NCBI GenBank assembly: GCA_028714875.1
Contig: JAQTLN010000011.1
Span: forward strand, 1 to 64,000
Direction: 5' to 3'
DNA length: 64,000 bases
Source: Gallionellaceae bacterium
GTDB taxonomy: Bacteria; Pseudomonadota; Gammaproteobacteria; Burkholderiales; Thiobacillaceae
Below, piece after piece: positions 7,248 through 17,406 of the stretch. Below the pieces are notes generated by a model. That model made no database searches and was not told where the DNA came from. It saw nothing but the letters and a program-made list of their open reading frames with translations. Position 1 is the first letter of the stretch; each line of letters starts with the position of its first letter. The position numbers and the translations under genes were made by a program.

Positions 7248-9467
7248 TCAGTTCTTCTTGTAGGAGTAGCTGTAGACATAGCCGTGGTAACCATAGCGAT
7301 AGCGCTGTCTGACGGTATCCATGTCGTTGAAAACGAAGCCCTTGACCTGCACGCCCGCCTGATTGAGGCGTTTCACCGCCTGTTCGATTTCACGGATGGG
7401 GTGCTTGCCGGCACGGGCAACCATCAGCGTGGCTCCGGTATGGCGGCCGATGATGGCGGCGTCTGACACGGCCAGGATGGGCGGGGCATCGACGATGAGG
7501 ATATCGAACAGGTCGCCTAGTTGTTCCAGCAATTCGCCGAAGTGAGCGTGCATCAGCAATTCGGAGGGGTTGGGCGGGCGTTGGCCGGTGGTGACGACCG
7601 ACAGCCCAGGCACCGAAGTCGGCTTGACGATCTCACCCAGGCTGGCCGTGCCGCTGACATATTCGGATACGCCAATCTCGCGCTGCATGCCGAATTCGCG
7701 ATGGATGTGGCCTTTGCGCAAGTCGGCATCAACGATGGCAACTCGTTTGCCGGACTGGGCCAGCACCGCACCCAGGTTTTTGGAGATGAAACTCTTGCCG
7801 ATGCCAGGACTGGGGCCGGTGATAAGTAGCGAACCCTTGTCGGCATCCAGCAGGGCGAAGTGGATGGTGGTGCGCAGACTGCGCAGGCTTTCCACTGCAT
7901 CGTCTTCGGGATAGTCGATGGCGAGTAGTTCACCCTTTTTCTTGCCAGTCTTGATGTCATGCGCCAGCGTCACTTCGGTCTTGCTGTGCGGGATGGTGGC
8001 GTACACCGGCAGGCCGATTTGTTTCTCGATCTTGTCCGGATCTTCCACCATCACACGCAGGGAGCGGATCACCCAGATGACCATGACGCTGAGCAACAGA
8101 CCGAGTATGAAGGAAACAGCGATAATCAAGGCGCCCTTGGGAGAGACGGGTTTGCTGTCGACCATCGCGGCGTCGATGATGCGCGCTTCACCCACCGTTC
8201 CCTCTTTGGAGACACGCAGTTGCTGGGCGCTGTTGAGCAGTTCCGTATACAACTTGGTGGAAACCTCGACATCACGCTGAAGACGCAAGGCGGTCTGCTG
8301 CGTAACCGGCAAACGAGCGACGCTGCTGTCCAACTGGGCACGCATACCTTTGAGGCGTGCAATCTGGGAGTCGATGGACTGCATGCGCGGGTGTTCCGAA
8401 GTGAACTGCTGCCGCAATTCGTCCCGTTGCTGCTGCAACTTCACCGTTTCCTTGTCGATATCGACTATGGAAGTCAGCACACCTTGGGTTTCCAGGGCAA
8501 GATCGACCGACCCCTTGCTCTGTCGATACGCATTGAAGGCCGCTGTGGCGTTATCCATCTGCGCTTTCAGCGTGGGCAATTGGCTGTCGAGGAACTTGAG
8601 CGTTTTTTCCGCTTCGGCAGAACGGTATTCCACGTTCTGTCGCACATAGCCGTTGATGACTTCATCCAGAATCATGGGAAGCAGTACCGTATCCGCATGC
8701 TTGAGTGTCACTTCGATGATGCCTGACTGCTTGGCACGTTCCTTGACCGTGTACTGTCCTTGCAAAGCGTTGATGGCATCTTGTTGAAGCAGCTTGGCCA
8801 GCCTGAAGCGGGTACCCGGCCTGGCCGTCAGTTGCGAGACGAACAGCTTCATGCCACGCGAAGCGGCTGGCTGGCCTACTTGGCCCTCCAGCAGCTTGTT
8901 GTCGTCCTCATCGAAGACCTGGTAGTTACCAGTCTTGCCGGCTACCAGGGTGAGCTGCTTGTTGGTAAGCACGCGAGGCACTTCCAGTGTCTCAACTTTG
9001 ATCTGTTCACCGCCCCAGGCGTAGCTGGACAGTCCGAACAAGGGATCGGCCAAATCCGTACCTGCATAGCGCCGCGCTTTGGCCTTGCCGATTACCGGGA
9101 AGTAGCCAGGTACCGCCACGATGTCCAGTTTGAGCTTGTCCACCACACGTCCAAGGATCATGCGGGATTGCAGGATTTCCAACTGCGCCGCAACCGAGGT
9201 GCTATCTCCCAATAGCGGCTGCAATTCCTTGAGCGCGGTCAGCCCCCCCCCCCCTTTCTTGTCGTCCACCTGTAGCAGGGCATCCGCCTGGTAGACGGGC
9301 GTAGCCACATACAGATAGGCGGCACCCAGCAGCAAAGCGGAAAAAGTGACCGCGACTATCAGCCACTTGTATTCCAGCAAAGTGGCGAAAATTTCACCCA
9401 GGTTGATTTCATCATCGCCGTCCTCTGCAATGGCGTTGGGCGCGGAACTGATCTGATCTGCGGACAT
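7248..9467 (-). CDS. wzc: Polysaccharide biosynthesis tyrosine autokinase (Wzc-like)
   Basis: 739 aa; N-terminal Wzz-like domain, Walker motif LLITGPSPGIGKSF, VAIVDADLRKGHIHREFG, C-terminal Tyr cluster RQRYRYGYHGYVYSYSYKKN. Confidence 0.92.
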   Translation of the reverse strand: MSADQISSAPNAIAEDGDDEINLGEIFATLLEYKWLIVAVTFSALLLGAAYLYVATPVYQADALLQVDDKKGGGGLTALKELQPLLGDSTSVAAQLEILQSRMILGRVVDKLKLDIVAVPGYFPVIGKAKARRYAGTDLADPLFGLSSYAWGGEQIKVETLEVPRVLTNKQLTLVAGKTGNYQVFDEDDNKLLEGQVGQPAASRGMKLFVSQLTARPGTRFRLAKLLQQDAINALQGQYTVKERAKQSGIIEVTLKHADTVLLPMILDEVINGYVRQNVEYRSAEAEKTLKFLDSQLPTLKAQMDNATAAFNAYRQSKGSVDLALETQGVLTSIVDIDKETVKLQQQRDELRQQFTSEHPRMQSIDSQIARLKGMRAQLDSSVARLPVTQQTALRLQRDVEVSTKLYTELLNSAQQLRVSKEGTVGEARIIDAAMVDSKPVSPKGALIIAVSFILGLLLSVMVIWVIRSLRVMVEDPDKIEKQIGLPVYATIPHSKTEVTLAHDIKTGKKKGELLAIDYPEDDAVESLRSLRTTIHFALLDADKGSLLITGPSPGIGKSFISKNLGAVLAQSGKRVAIVDADLRKGHIHREFGMQREIGVSEYVSGTASLGEIVKPTSVPGLSVVTTGQRPPNPSELLMHAHFGELLEQLGDLFDILIVDAPPILAVSDAAIIGRHTGATLMVARAGKHPIREIEQAVKRLNQAGVQVKGFVFNDMDTVRQRYRYGYHGYVYSYSYKKN

Positions 9468-9535
9468 AAGCGTGGTGGGCTGGGTTCGTTACACGTTGAC
9501 TGCGACGGGGCTATATGAGAAAGCCGGATGAATCA

Positions 9536-10741
9536 TCAGCGCTGTCGAGCGCCAAATAGTGGGTATTGGGTTGTACTGATGGTGTTCAGCATGGTCGCCG
9601 TGGGCAATACGTTGCTGATTACTCGGTTCCAGCGTGCCACCTCGGCGGCGTCGACATAGACGATGTCACGCGGGCGCAGAGGGAAGCGATCCGCAAGCAC
9701 CAGGGAGTCGGGTGATTTGGAGTTCAGATGGAAAAGCTCCGGGCTGTCAGCCTGGCCGCGCATGACGAAGATCCAGGCCGGATTGGAAGTCAACTGATTG
9801 ACGTATCCAGCATCTGCCAGCGCCTCGGCCAGAGTAATGCGCTTCTTGTTCATGAAGTAGGAGCCCGGCTTTTGCACCTCGCCCAGCACGAACACCTTGT
9901 TGAGCGCGCGATCCGGCACGTTGACGATGTCGCCGGGTTCCAGCCTGAGGTTCTGGTCTACGGCGCCGTCTTCATAGAGCGCCTGCAAATCCACCCGCCA
10001 GGTGGTGCCATTCCGCGTAAGCAGAACTTGGCTGTAATCCGATTCGGTGGTAAAGCCTCCCGCACGGCTTACCGCGTCCAGGATTGTGGCGGGGACATCG
10101 TTAAGCTCCTGCTGGCCGGGCGTCTTGACCTCTCCCACCACATAAACTCGCTTGCTGCGGAAAGCGGTGATGCGTACGTCGAGTTGCACCTTCTCGATGT
10201 ACTTGGAAAGCTTCTGCGCCAGAATATCTCGCACCTGACGCGCCGTCTTGCCGACGACCGGAATGATGCCCGCATAAGGATAGTAGATCGTGCCGTCCTC
10301 GGTGACCAGATTGCCCGATACATCAGCGGTACGGTAAGGACCAGCAGGTATCGTCAACTCGGGGTGATCCCATACCGTGATGTTCAGGATGTCGCCCGGG
10401 CCTATTTTGTAATCGGCCATATCCGCGACCGTGAACTTTCCAGGGGAGGCAATTTGCCCACCCTTGTCTGTCGACGCTTTGTTTTTCAGCGCCTTGTCCA
10501 TCTCGATAATCAATTCAGCGGTGATGGCCTTGACCTTGACGTTGCCAGGCACCACCTCATCACCTTGTCTCACCGGCAGTGGCACGGACGATTGCTCGCG
10601 CATGTTGTACGTTTCCGTACCTGGAATGATGGCGCATCCGGCCAGCGCGCCCAGTACAACCGCCAATGACAGCAAGCGTGAAATGCCACCAAATTCAGCC
10701 TGTCGGCGGCGGGGGATAGAAGAACACATAGAGACTTGCAT
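9536..10741 (-). CDS. wza: Polysaccharide export outer-membrane lipoprotein (Wza-like, SLBB)
   Basis: 401 aa; lipobox-like LAGCAIIPG, YKIGPGDILNITVWDHPEL, repeated SLBB-like segments (VYVVGEVKTPGQQEL, VFVLGEVQKPGSYFM). Confidence 0.92.
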   Translation of the reverse strand: MQVSMCSSIPRRRQAEFGGISRLLSLAVVLGALAGCAIIPGTETYNMREQSSVPLPVRQGDEVVPGNVKVKAITAELIIEMDKALKNKASTDKGGQIASPGKFTVADMADYKIGPGDILNITVWDHPELTIPAGPYRTADVSGNLVTEDGTIYYPYAGIIPVVGKTARQVRDILAQKLSKYIEKVQLDVRITAFRSKRVYVVGEVKTPGQQELNDVPATILDAVSRAGGFTTESDYSQVLLTRNGTTWRVDLQALYEDGAVDQNLRLEPGDIVNVPDRALNKVFVLGEVQKPGSYFMNKKRITLAEALADAGYVNQLTSNPAWIFVMRGQADSPELFHLNSKSPDSLVLADRFPLRPRDIVYVDAAEVARWNRVISNVLPTATMLNTISTTQYPLFGARQR

Positions 10742-10775
10742 AGGGTTTCCTTGCTAGTACGCCATCACGGCAGCC

Positions 10776-10908
10776 TAGTAGTCAGTCAACATAAATCGAA
10801 TGGATCGTAGGATGTGGTGAGCGCGGCGAACCGCATCAAGTACGGTCGCATTGCATGGTGCGGTTGGGGCACGTTTGCGTCCTTGTGTTTCAACATGACT
10901 GACTACTA
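10776..10908. repeat. 133-bp MITE-like element bounded by 13-bp perfect inverted repeats
   Basis: TAGTAGTCAGTCA (10776-10788) and TGACTGACTACTA (10896-10908). Confidence 0.6.
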
Positions 10909-11155
10909 AGGGTGAGTTGGACATCGATGATGGTCTGACACATGGCCGTTCGCGGCCTCGTGGCGAAGGCTTGGAGCGGTGTCTTCCCAAAGCCGTGGGG
11001 CAAGTAGGCGCCGGATTGTAGTGGTTCACCCGTAGAAGCCGCAATTTGCCTAGGCGTCTGGATCAGGCTACCGGCCACTTGAACATTCGCGGTGTGGTTG
11101 TGACCCGCCGACCGGCCTGGCAAAGCGTCGCCACCTCGCTGCAACCCTGGCCGCC

Positions 11156-11593
11156 TCACAGTTTCTTCATCCAGCTATCCAACCCTTCCTCAATCAGACT
11201 CAAAGCACGTGTGTAGACCTCATCTGCTTGCTTGTAAGGGTCCGGGACTTCCTGCCCGATCCAATGGCCCAATAAATAGGTTTTGCCGCGTGCGGTGGGG
11301 TCGATATCGAACATGGCGTCACGTTGCCGCGATTCCATCACCAGAATGAGGTCAGCCCAGCGAGCCAGTTCCGGGGTCGCCTGCTGCGCGCGATGTGGCG
11401 AGATATCGAGCCCCCTGGTCTGCATCAGGGCGCGCGCGGGCTCATCGGCGGGGTAGTTGCGCAAGGCGCCGACACCCGCCGAACGCACTTCAACCGTGCG
11501 CCCGGCGGCACGCATCCTGTGCAGCAACAGGGCTTCAGCCATGGGACTGCGGCATATATTCCCCGTGCACAGAACTAGAATTCGTTCAAACAA
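11156..11593 (-). CDS. Low-molecular-weight protein-tyrosine phosphatase (Wzb-like)
   Basis: 145 aa; ILVLCTGNICRSPMAEALL P-loop, VPDPYKQ. Confidence 0.92.
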   Translation of the reverse strand: MFERILVLCTGNICRSPMAEALLLHRMRAAGRTVEVRSAGVGALRNYPADEPARALMQTRGLDISPHRAQQATPELARWADLILVMESRQRDAMFDIDPTARGKTYLLGHWIGQEVPDPYKQADEVYTRALSLIEEGLDSWMKKL

Positions 11594-11617
11594 TGTCAGC
11601 CCCCGGATTCCCTAGCG

Positions 11618-13123
11618 TCATGCCATGACCGCCATAGGCTGGCTGATGCCGTGTGCGCTGTGTATCAGTTTCTTGTGATGTTTCGAGCGGCGATCGATGC
11701 TTCTGAAATCCTGGGTGATGTGCTTGGATCCCACTCTGCGGTCATTGGCGCTATTCCTGATAAGGAACTGGCGCACTCGTATGCCCGCCTTTCCCTTGAA
11801 GCGCCGCTTCAATTTCTCCACCAGGCCTTTGATTTCCCCCACGGAAGTCTCTGTATCTTCGTTCAGCACCTCAAGTACGGCATACACATAACGATCCTGG
11901 CGTCCCTCACGCTCAGCCTGGTAGACATGCAGTTGATAGTCATCCCGTGACTTCATTTCGGATGCGATACCGGCGATCAGATCCAAGGCGCCGTTCAGGT
12001 CGCAATTGCCCAGAAACACGCCACGGGTATCCGGAGAGGTGAGGCCCAGGAAGGTATGAACCCGCCTGAGCACCGGCACAAAACGCCAGGGGCGCACGAT
12101 CAGGTAGAAATACCCGGCAAAAACCACCAGGTAGGCGGCCAGCATCCAGATCCCGGGCACACCCATCCGCAAGCCGGCGATTCCGATCAAGCCCAGCGTG
12201 AGATGGACGAGGGCGATCGCATAGACAATATCCTGAACGCGAAACCCGGCACGGATGAACAAATGATGCAGATGATGCCGGTCAGGCCGAAATGGCGATT
12301 TTCCAAGCCAGAGCCTGCGCAACATGACACCCAGAGTATCCATGAGCGGAATGGAAAACAGCCACAGCGCCGTAACGGGCCTGATCACCCGAACCGGCTC
12401 CTGTGACAAGGCAATCAACAACCAGGCGAACAGAAAACCAAGCAGCATGCTGCCGTTGTCACCCAGAAACACCCGCGCGCGGCGATGCGACCAGTAGCGC
12501 ATATTGAAATAGAGAAAACCCGCCACCCCGCCCAACACCCCGACAGCAAGAACCGCATAACCATAGGCTCCTCCTGAAAACGCGACCAAGGTCAACAGGA
12601 ACAGGGTCACCAGGGAAACCGAACCGGAGAGACCATCGATACCATCAATCATGTTCAAGGCATTGATGACGCCGATGGTCGCAAAAACCGTGAAGGGAAT
12701 AGCCAGAAAGCCAAGTTCAAGCTTATGCCCAAAGGCCAGATAACCGAGATCGAAAAGCACCACGCCCCCGCCCAGCACCATGACCAGCGCCACAACCGCC
12801 TGAATCACGAAGCGGATTCTGAAGCTCAGGTGGTGGATGTCATCCACCAGCCCCGTGAAAAACATGACTGTGGCGCCCAACGCGACCGCCTGCCATTGCA
12901 CCGCGGCACTGTCCATGCCGGGCAGAGCCCCCGTCAGCGCCAGCGTACCCAGTAGCGCGACAAACACACCTACGCCACCCACAAACGGCGTGCTGTGATC
13001 ATGCAGCTTGTGCCCACCGGGTTGATCGACCACGCCCAGTTGCTGGGAAAGCGGAATACCAATGCGGATGGCAACCCCGGAGAGCACCAAGCCAAACCCG
13101 AACAAAATCGCCAGGGACATCAT
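11618..13123 (-). CDS. Undecaprenyl-phosphate sugar-1-phosphate transferase (WecA/MraY-like)
   Basis: 501 aa; polytopic, LVDDIHHLS, NALNMIDGIDGLSG, FLGDNGSMLLGF, DRHHLHHLF motifs. Confidence 0.9.
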   Translation of the reverse strand: MMSLAILFGFGLVLSGVAIRIGIPLSQQLGVVDQPGGHKLHDHSTPFVGGVGVFVALLGTLALTGALPGMDSAAVQWQAVALGATVMFFTGLVDDIHHLSFRIRFVIQAVVALVMVLGGGVVLFDLGYLAFGHKLELGFLAIPFTVFATIGVINALNMIDGIDGLSGSVSLVTLFLLTLVAFSGGAYGYAVLAVGVLGGVAGFLYFNMRYWSHRRARVFLGDNGSMLLGFLFAWLLIALSQEPVRVIRPVTALWLFSIPLMDTLGVMLRRLWLGKSPFRPDRHHLHHLFIRAGFRVQDIVYAIALVHLTLGLIGIAGLRMGVPGIWMLAAYLVVFAGYFYLIVRPWRFVPVLRRVHTFLGLTSPDTRGVFLGNCDLNGALDLIAGIASEMKSRDDYQLHVYQAEREGRQDRYVYAVLEVLNEDTETSVGEIKGLVEKLKRRFKGKAGIRVRQFLIRNSANDRRVGSKHITQDFRSIDRRSKHHKKLIHSAHGISQPMAVMA

Positions 13124-13499
13124 CTCTACCTAGCCCGTAATTAGTTGGTTGTTATGAATGAAGGCACTTCATGGAGCGCGTTGGCACCCACACGCGGCGC
13201 GGCCCTCCGCGCCCTTTTCTCGGCAATCAGAGACCAGCTATCGAAGCCACAGACAGACTGCATCCAGACACCTCATGTATATCGGCAACATCACACCCGC
13301 CCGCGATTATCGGGGCACCCCACCCGTTGTTGCAAACAGTGCAATTTCTGACGCGAGCGCAGACAACAAGCAAAGGGCTTGCCAACCAAACATCAAGCCA
13401 GCAAATCAACAACTTGTACACCACGCGCGAAGTTTCACGATCAGGAGCGTAAGAAACCCCGACAAATGATTACCGCACGAAACCAGCGTCGCAAAAAAA

Positions 13500-13526
13500 A
13501 CAGCGGTCAATGACCGCTGTTTTTTA
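13500..13526. terminator. Intrinsic bidirectional terminator
   Basis: AAAAAAAACAGCGGTCAATGACCGCTGTTTTTT. Confidence 0.9.
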
Positions 13527-13548
13527 CTGTAAGGAAAACCGACAGTCT

Positions 13549-14346
13549 TCAGACTTTGCGACGACGCATAAACGCCAGGCCTGCAAATCCGAGCCCCAGC
13601 AACGCCAAGGAAGCCGGCTCGGGAACGACAGTGGTGCGGCCGTTATAGGAATAAGTAGGCGCCCCAGCGGAGTAGCCGGTCGGCGTGGAAGTGAACCCGT
13701 AGAGATAACTGTCAAAGCCTTGATAGGTCACCTTCACCACTTCGCTGACACTATGCACCCCGGTGAGTTGCTGAGTCAGGCCATTGCCAAGGAACAAGAC
13801 ATTGAGGAAGGGCGTCGCATTCAGGAGGCCATCCAGACCCACCACAACCCGGCCATCGATCAGGTTAACGTCCGACACATTGGGGTCACTGACCACCTGG
13901 TACATGGGCTGAACCCCAGAAGCCAAAGGATCGCCATCAGCATTGAAGAATTTGAACAGAGCGGTTGTCATCTGAGCCGAGGTCAGGCTAACACCCACTG
14001 AAGAAGCGGCATTCGTGATGTACTGGATTGCCAGGGCGTTGCTGTTGGCGGTCCAATCCCCAAGCACCAAGCTGCTCAAAGACACGGCGTTACCGGCGAA
14101 ATCACCGCTCAACGTGGTAACCGGACCCGCATACTTGCTCAACTCGACGTTACCAGCGCCCGACAGCACCCCAGCCAGGGTTCCAAAACCCGCCTGCAAC
14201 ACGCCAGGAGACGACTCACCCCAGATGATAGAGGTGCCGCCCGATAGGGTCGCGTTAGACAGCGGCACCGCCTGAGCACCCATCGAAGCAAGCAACACGC
14301 CCGCGGCGATAGCCAGTTTGCTTTTTGTTCCAGTAAAGGCCGTCAT
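13549..14346 (-). CDS. PEP-CTERM sorting domain protein
   Basis: Signal peptide plus C-terminal VPEPASLALLGLGFAGLAFMRRRKV. Confidence 0.92.
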   Translation of the reverse strand: MTAFTGTKSKLAIAAGVLLASMGAQAVPLSNATLSGGTSIIWGESSPGVLQAGFGTLAGVLSGAGNVELSKYAGPVTTLSGDFAGNAVSLSSLVLGDWTANSNALAIQYITNAASSVGVSLTSAQMTTALFKFFNADGDPLASGVQPMYQVVSDPNVSDVNLIDGRVVVGLDGLLNATPFLNVLFLGNGLTQQLTGVHSVSEVVKVTYQGFDSYLYGFTSTPTGYSAGAPTYSYNGRTTVVPEPASLALLGLGFAGLAFMRRRKV

Positions 14347-14869
14347 TTGCGACTCTCCTAAGAAAAAATTGAAATATTCACACTCGGCATGGTCACCACT
14401 GAACCACGCCTGCTTGGAGCTCAATAAGCACATCCCATGCCAGGCACACTCAACGGCAGAATGCCATTAACAATAACAACATGTTAGACGCATACCAGAG
14501 CACTTAGGCCGCCACCATTACCCCCTTGGCAGCGCCAGACTGTAAACATTCTCGACACTTCGCAATTGCGCTGAAAAGTCCAAGCGAAAAGACTTTCCAC
14601 ACAGCGTCCGATTCAGAGCGGGCTGGGAACGGCCTCTGAATCAGTAGACACCCCTCCCGCACAAAATCCGCCCAAACGAATGGGGCAAGACACCGTTGCC
14701 GGCGCAACCAAACACACCTACCCCCCGATCACCTCCAGGGAACGCTCTCACCGCCGGATGCATAAATATTATTTATTACCAATCAACATTTCCTATCGCT
14801 ATGATGCCGCGCCACTCCGAGGGAGATGTCCAAATGTACTATCCAACCCTACTCGCCGCATCCTGACGC

Positions 14870-15064
14870 ATGGACATCCTCTACCTCCTCATTCCCCTTA
14901 GCCTGGTCTTCGTTGCGGTCATCGCCTACGTCTTTCTCTGGGCTGTCAAAAGCGGGCAGTTCGAGGACATGGAAGGCCCGGCGCATCGCATCCTCATGGA
15001 CGACGACATCGCCCCACCGTCCGCCAAGCAAAGCACACAAAAATCGGACAAGAATGTCGATTGA
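14870..15064 (+). CDS. ccoS: cbb3-type oxidase assembly protein CcoS
   Basis: 64 aa MDILYLLIPLSLVFVAVIAYVFLWAVKSGQFEDMEGPAHRILMDDD. Confidence 0.9.
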   Translation: MDILYLLIPLSLVFVAVIAYVFLWAVKSGQFEDMEGPAHRILMDDDIAPPSAKQSTQKSDKNVD

Positions 15065-15074
15065 CATTAATCAA
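15061..15074. promoter_or_regulatory. FNR/ANR-type box upstream of ccoN
   Basis: TTGACATTAATCAA versus TTGAT-N4-ATCAA; one half-site mismatch, ~80 bp upstream of ccoN ATG. Confidence 0.75.
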
Positions 15075-15152
15075 GCCGATTAATAGCATTCGACCGTCGA
15101 ATTTTCGGCGTTCGTTTTTTTAGACCCAGCCTCAACTGCGAAGGAGACCCGT

Positions 15153-16598
15153 ATGGAAGCAACATACAACTACAAGGTCGTCCGCCAATTTTCCATCATG
15201 ACTGTTGTATGGGGAATTGTCGGGATGTTGGTGGGCGTCATCATTGCCGCCCAACTCATCTGGCCTACACTCACCGAAGCCCTGGGGCCCCTGGCTCCGT
15301 ACCTCTCATACGGGCGCCTGCGTCCGCTGCACACCAATGCGGTTATTTTTGCCTTTGGTGGCTCCGCGCTGTTTGCTACTTCGCTGTATGTCGTACAGCG
15401 CACCTGCCAGACCCGTGTACTGTCTGACGGACTGGCCTCCTTCGTGTTCTGGGGTTGGCAAGCCATCATCGTGATGGCGGCTGTCTCGCTACCGATGGGT
15501 TACACCTCCTCCAAGGAATATGCCGAGCTGGAGTGGCCCATCGACATCCTGATCACCGTGGTCTGGGTGGCCTATGCGGTGTTGTTCTTCGGCACCATCA
15601 TGAAGCGCAAGACCCAGCACATCTATGTGGCCAACTGGTTCTTCGGCGCCTACATCCTCGCCATTGCCCTGCTGCATGTGGTCAACAACGTGGAACTGCC
15701 TATCGTGATGGAAGGCGGTAGCTGGTTGAAGTCCTACTCCGCTTACGCCGGTGTGCAGGACGCGATGGTGCAGTGGTGGTACGGTCACAACGCGGTGGGC
15801 TTTTTCCTGACCACCGCCTTCCTGGGCATGATGTACTACTTCATCCCCAAGCAAGCCGGCCGTCCGATCTACTCCTACCGCCTGTCCATCGTTCACTTCT
15901 GGACCCTGAACTTCATCTACATGTGGGCCGGCCCACATCACCTGATGTACACCGCGCTTCCCGACTGGGCGCAGTCCCTGGGCATGGTGTTCTCGCTGAT
16001 GCTGCTCGCGCCTTCCTGGGGTGGCATGATGAACGGCATCATGACCCTGTCCGGCGCCTGGCATAAGCTGCGTACCGACCCGATCCTGAAGTTCCTGATC
16101 ACCGCGATGTCCTTCTACGGCATGTCGACCTTCGAAGGCCCGATGATGTCAGTGAAGACCGTGAACGCCCTGTCGCACTACACCGACTGGAACATCGCCC
16201 ACGTGCACTCCGGCGCACTGGGTTGGGTGGCAATGATCTCGATCGGTTCCCTCTACCACCTCATCCCGCGACTGTATGGCCGTGAAGAGATGCATAGCGT
16301 GAAGCTGATCAACGTGCACTTCTGGTGGTCGACCATCGGTGTGGTGCTGTACATCGCTTCCATGTGGATCGCCGGTGTGGCTGAAGGCTTGATGTGGCGC
16401 GCCACCAACGTCGACGGCACGCTGACCTACAGCTTCGCGCAATCGGTCGCCGCGATCCATCCCTTCTATATGATTCGTCTGATCGGTGGCTCCATGTTCT
16501 TCGCGGGCATGCTGTTGATGGCTTACAACGTGTGGAAGACCATCGCCGCGGGCAAAGCTGTCAACGACGCCCGCATCCCCCAAGCTGTCGCGGCCTAA
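15153..16598 (+). CDS. ccoN: Cytochrome c oxidase cbb3-type subunit I
   Basis: 481 aa; [22 protein letters not shown], conserved haem/Cu His motifs. Confidence 0.97.
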   Translation: MEATYNYKVVRQFSIMTVVWGIVGMLVGVIIAAQLIWPTLTEALGPLAPYLSYGRLRPLHTNAVIFAFGGSALFATSLYVVQRTCQTRVLSDGLASFVFWGWQAIIVMAAVSLPMGYTSSKEYAELEWPIDILITVVWVAYAVLFFGTIMKRKTQHIYVANWFFGAYILAIALLHVVNNVELPIVMEGGSWLKSYSAYAGVQDAMVQWWYGHNAVGFFLTTAFLGMMYYFIPKQAGRPIYSYRLSIVHFWTLNFIYMWAGPHHLMYTALPDWAQSLGMVFSLMLLAPSWGGMMNGIMTLSGAWHKLRTDPILKFLITAMSFYGMSTFEGPMMSVKTVNALSHYTDWNIAHVHSGALGWVAMISIGSLYHLIPRLYGREEMHSVKLINVHFWWSTIGVVLYIASMWIAGVAEGLMWRATNVDGTLTYSFAQSVAAIHPFYMIRLIGGSMFFAGMLLMAYNVWKTIAAGKAVNDARIPQAVAA

Positions 16599-16616
16599 GG
16601 GCAAAGGAGATACTTC

Positions 16617-17228
16617 ATGTTCTCTCACAAGACCATTGAAAAGAACGTCGGCTGGCTGATTGTGCTGACGTTCATCGTCGTGTCATTTGGCGGACTGGTG
16701 CAGATCGTGCCCCTGTTCTTCCAGAAGTCCACCACTGAGCCTATCCCTGGCCTCAAACCGTACAACGCGCTGCAACTCACCGGACGTGATATCTATATCC
16801 GGGAAGGTTGTGTGGGCTGCCACTCCCAGATGATTCGTCCGTTCCGCGCCGAAACAGAGCGCTATGGGCACTTCTCCGTAGCCGGCGAGTTCGTCTACGA
16901 CCGCCCGTTTCTCTGGGGTTCCAAGCGTACCGGCCCGGATCTACACCGCGTCGGCGGGCGTTACTCGGATGATTGGCATTACACCCACCTGATGAACCCG
17001 CGTGACGTGGTACCGGAATCCAACATGCCTTCCTACTTCTGGCTGGCGGAGGCTCCGTCGGATGCCACCGATATCCAGGCCAAGATGAAGACGCTTAACC
17101 TCGTCGGACATGGCTATACGGAGCAGGAAATCGCGGAGGCGCCCGCCATGCTGGCAGGCAAGACAGAAATGGATGCGCTGATCGCCTACCTGCAAGTGTT
17201 GGGTACTTACGGACCGAAGGCACAGTGA
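16617..17228 (+). CDS. ccoO: Cytochrome c oxidase cbb3-type subunit II
   Basis: 203 aa; [15 protein letters not shown] haem c motif. Confidence 0.97.
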   Translation: MFSHKTIEKNVGWLIVLTFIVVSFGGLVQIVPLFFQKSTTEPIPGLKPYNALQLTGRDIYIREGCVGCHSQMIRPFRAETERYGHFSVAGEFVYDRPFLWGSKRTGPDLHRVGGRYSDDWHYTHLMNPRDVVPESNMPSYFWLAEAPSDATDIQAKMKTLNLVGHGYTEQEIAEAPAMLAGKTEMDALIAYLQVLGTYGPKAQ

Positions 17229-17229
17229 C

Positions 17230-17397
17230 ATGGACGCCGGCACCGTAGGTTCTGTCGTGACCGTCGTCTTCTTCGTGCTGTTCATCGTCATCGTCTGGTG
17301 GGCTTTCCTCCGCGGGAACAAGCAGAAGTTTGATGACGCCGCGCAGCTTCCCTTCCAGGAAGATGCCGTCGATGCCGGCAAACGCCAAACAGACTAG
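17230..17397 (+). CDS. ccoQ: cbb3 oxidase small subunit CcoQ
   Basis: 55 aa MDAGTVGSVVTVVFFVLFIVIVWWAFLRGNKQKFDDAAQLPFQEDAVDAGKRQTD between ccoO and ccoP; not in the supplied ORF list. Confidence 0.88.
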   Translation: MDAGTVGSVVTVVFFVLFIVIVWWAFLRGNKQKFDDAAQLPFQEDAVDAGKRQTD

Positions 17398-17406
17398 GAG
17401 AAACTC

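Noticed and set aside
13158-13469. Small plus-strand ORFs in the wecA to PEP-CTERM gap
   Set aside because: No recognisable domains, overlapping frames, and poor composition; treated as intergenic.
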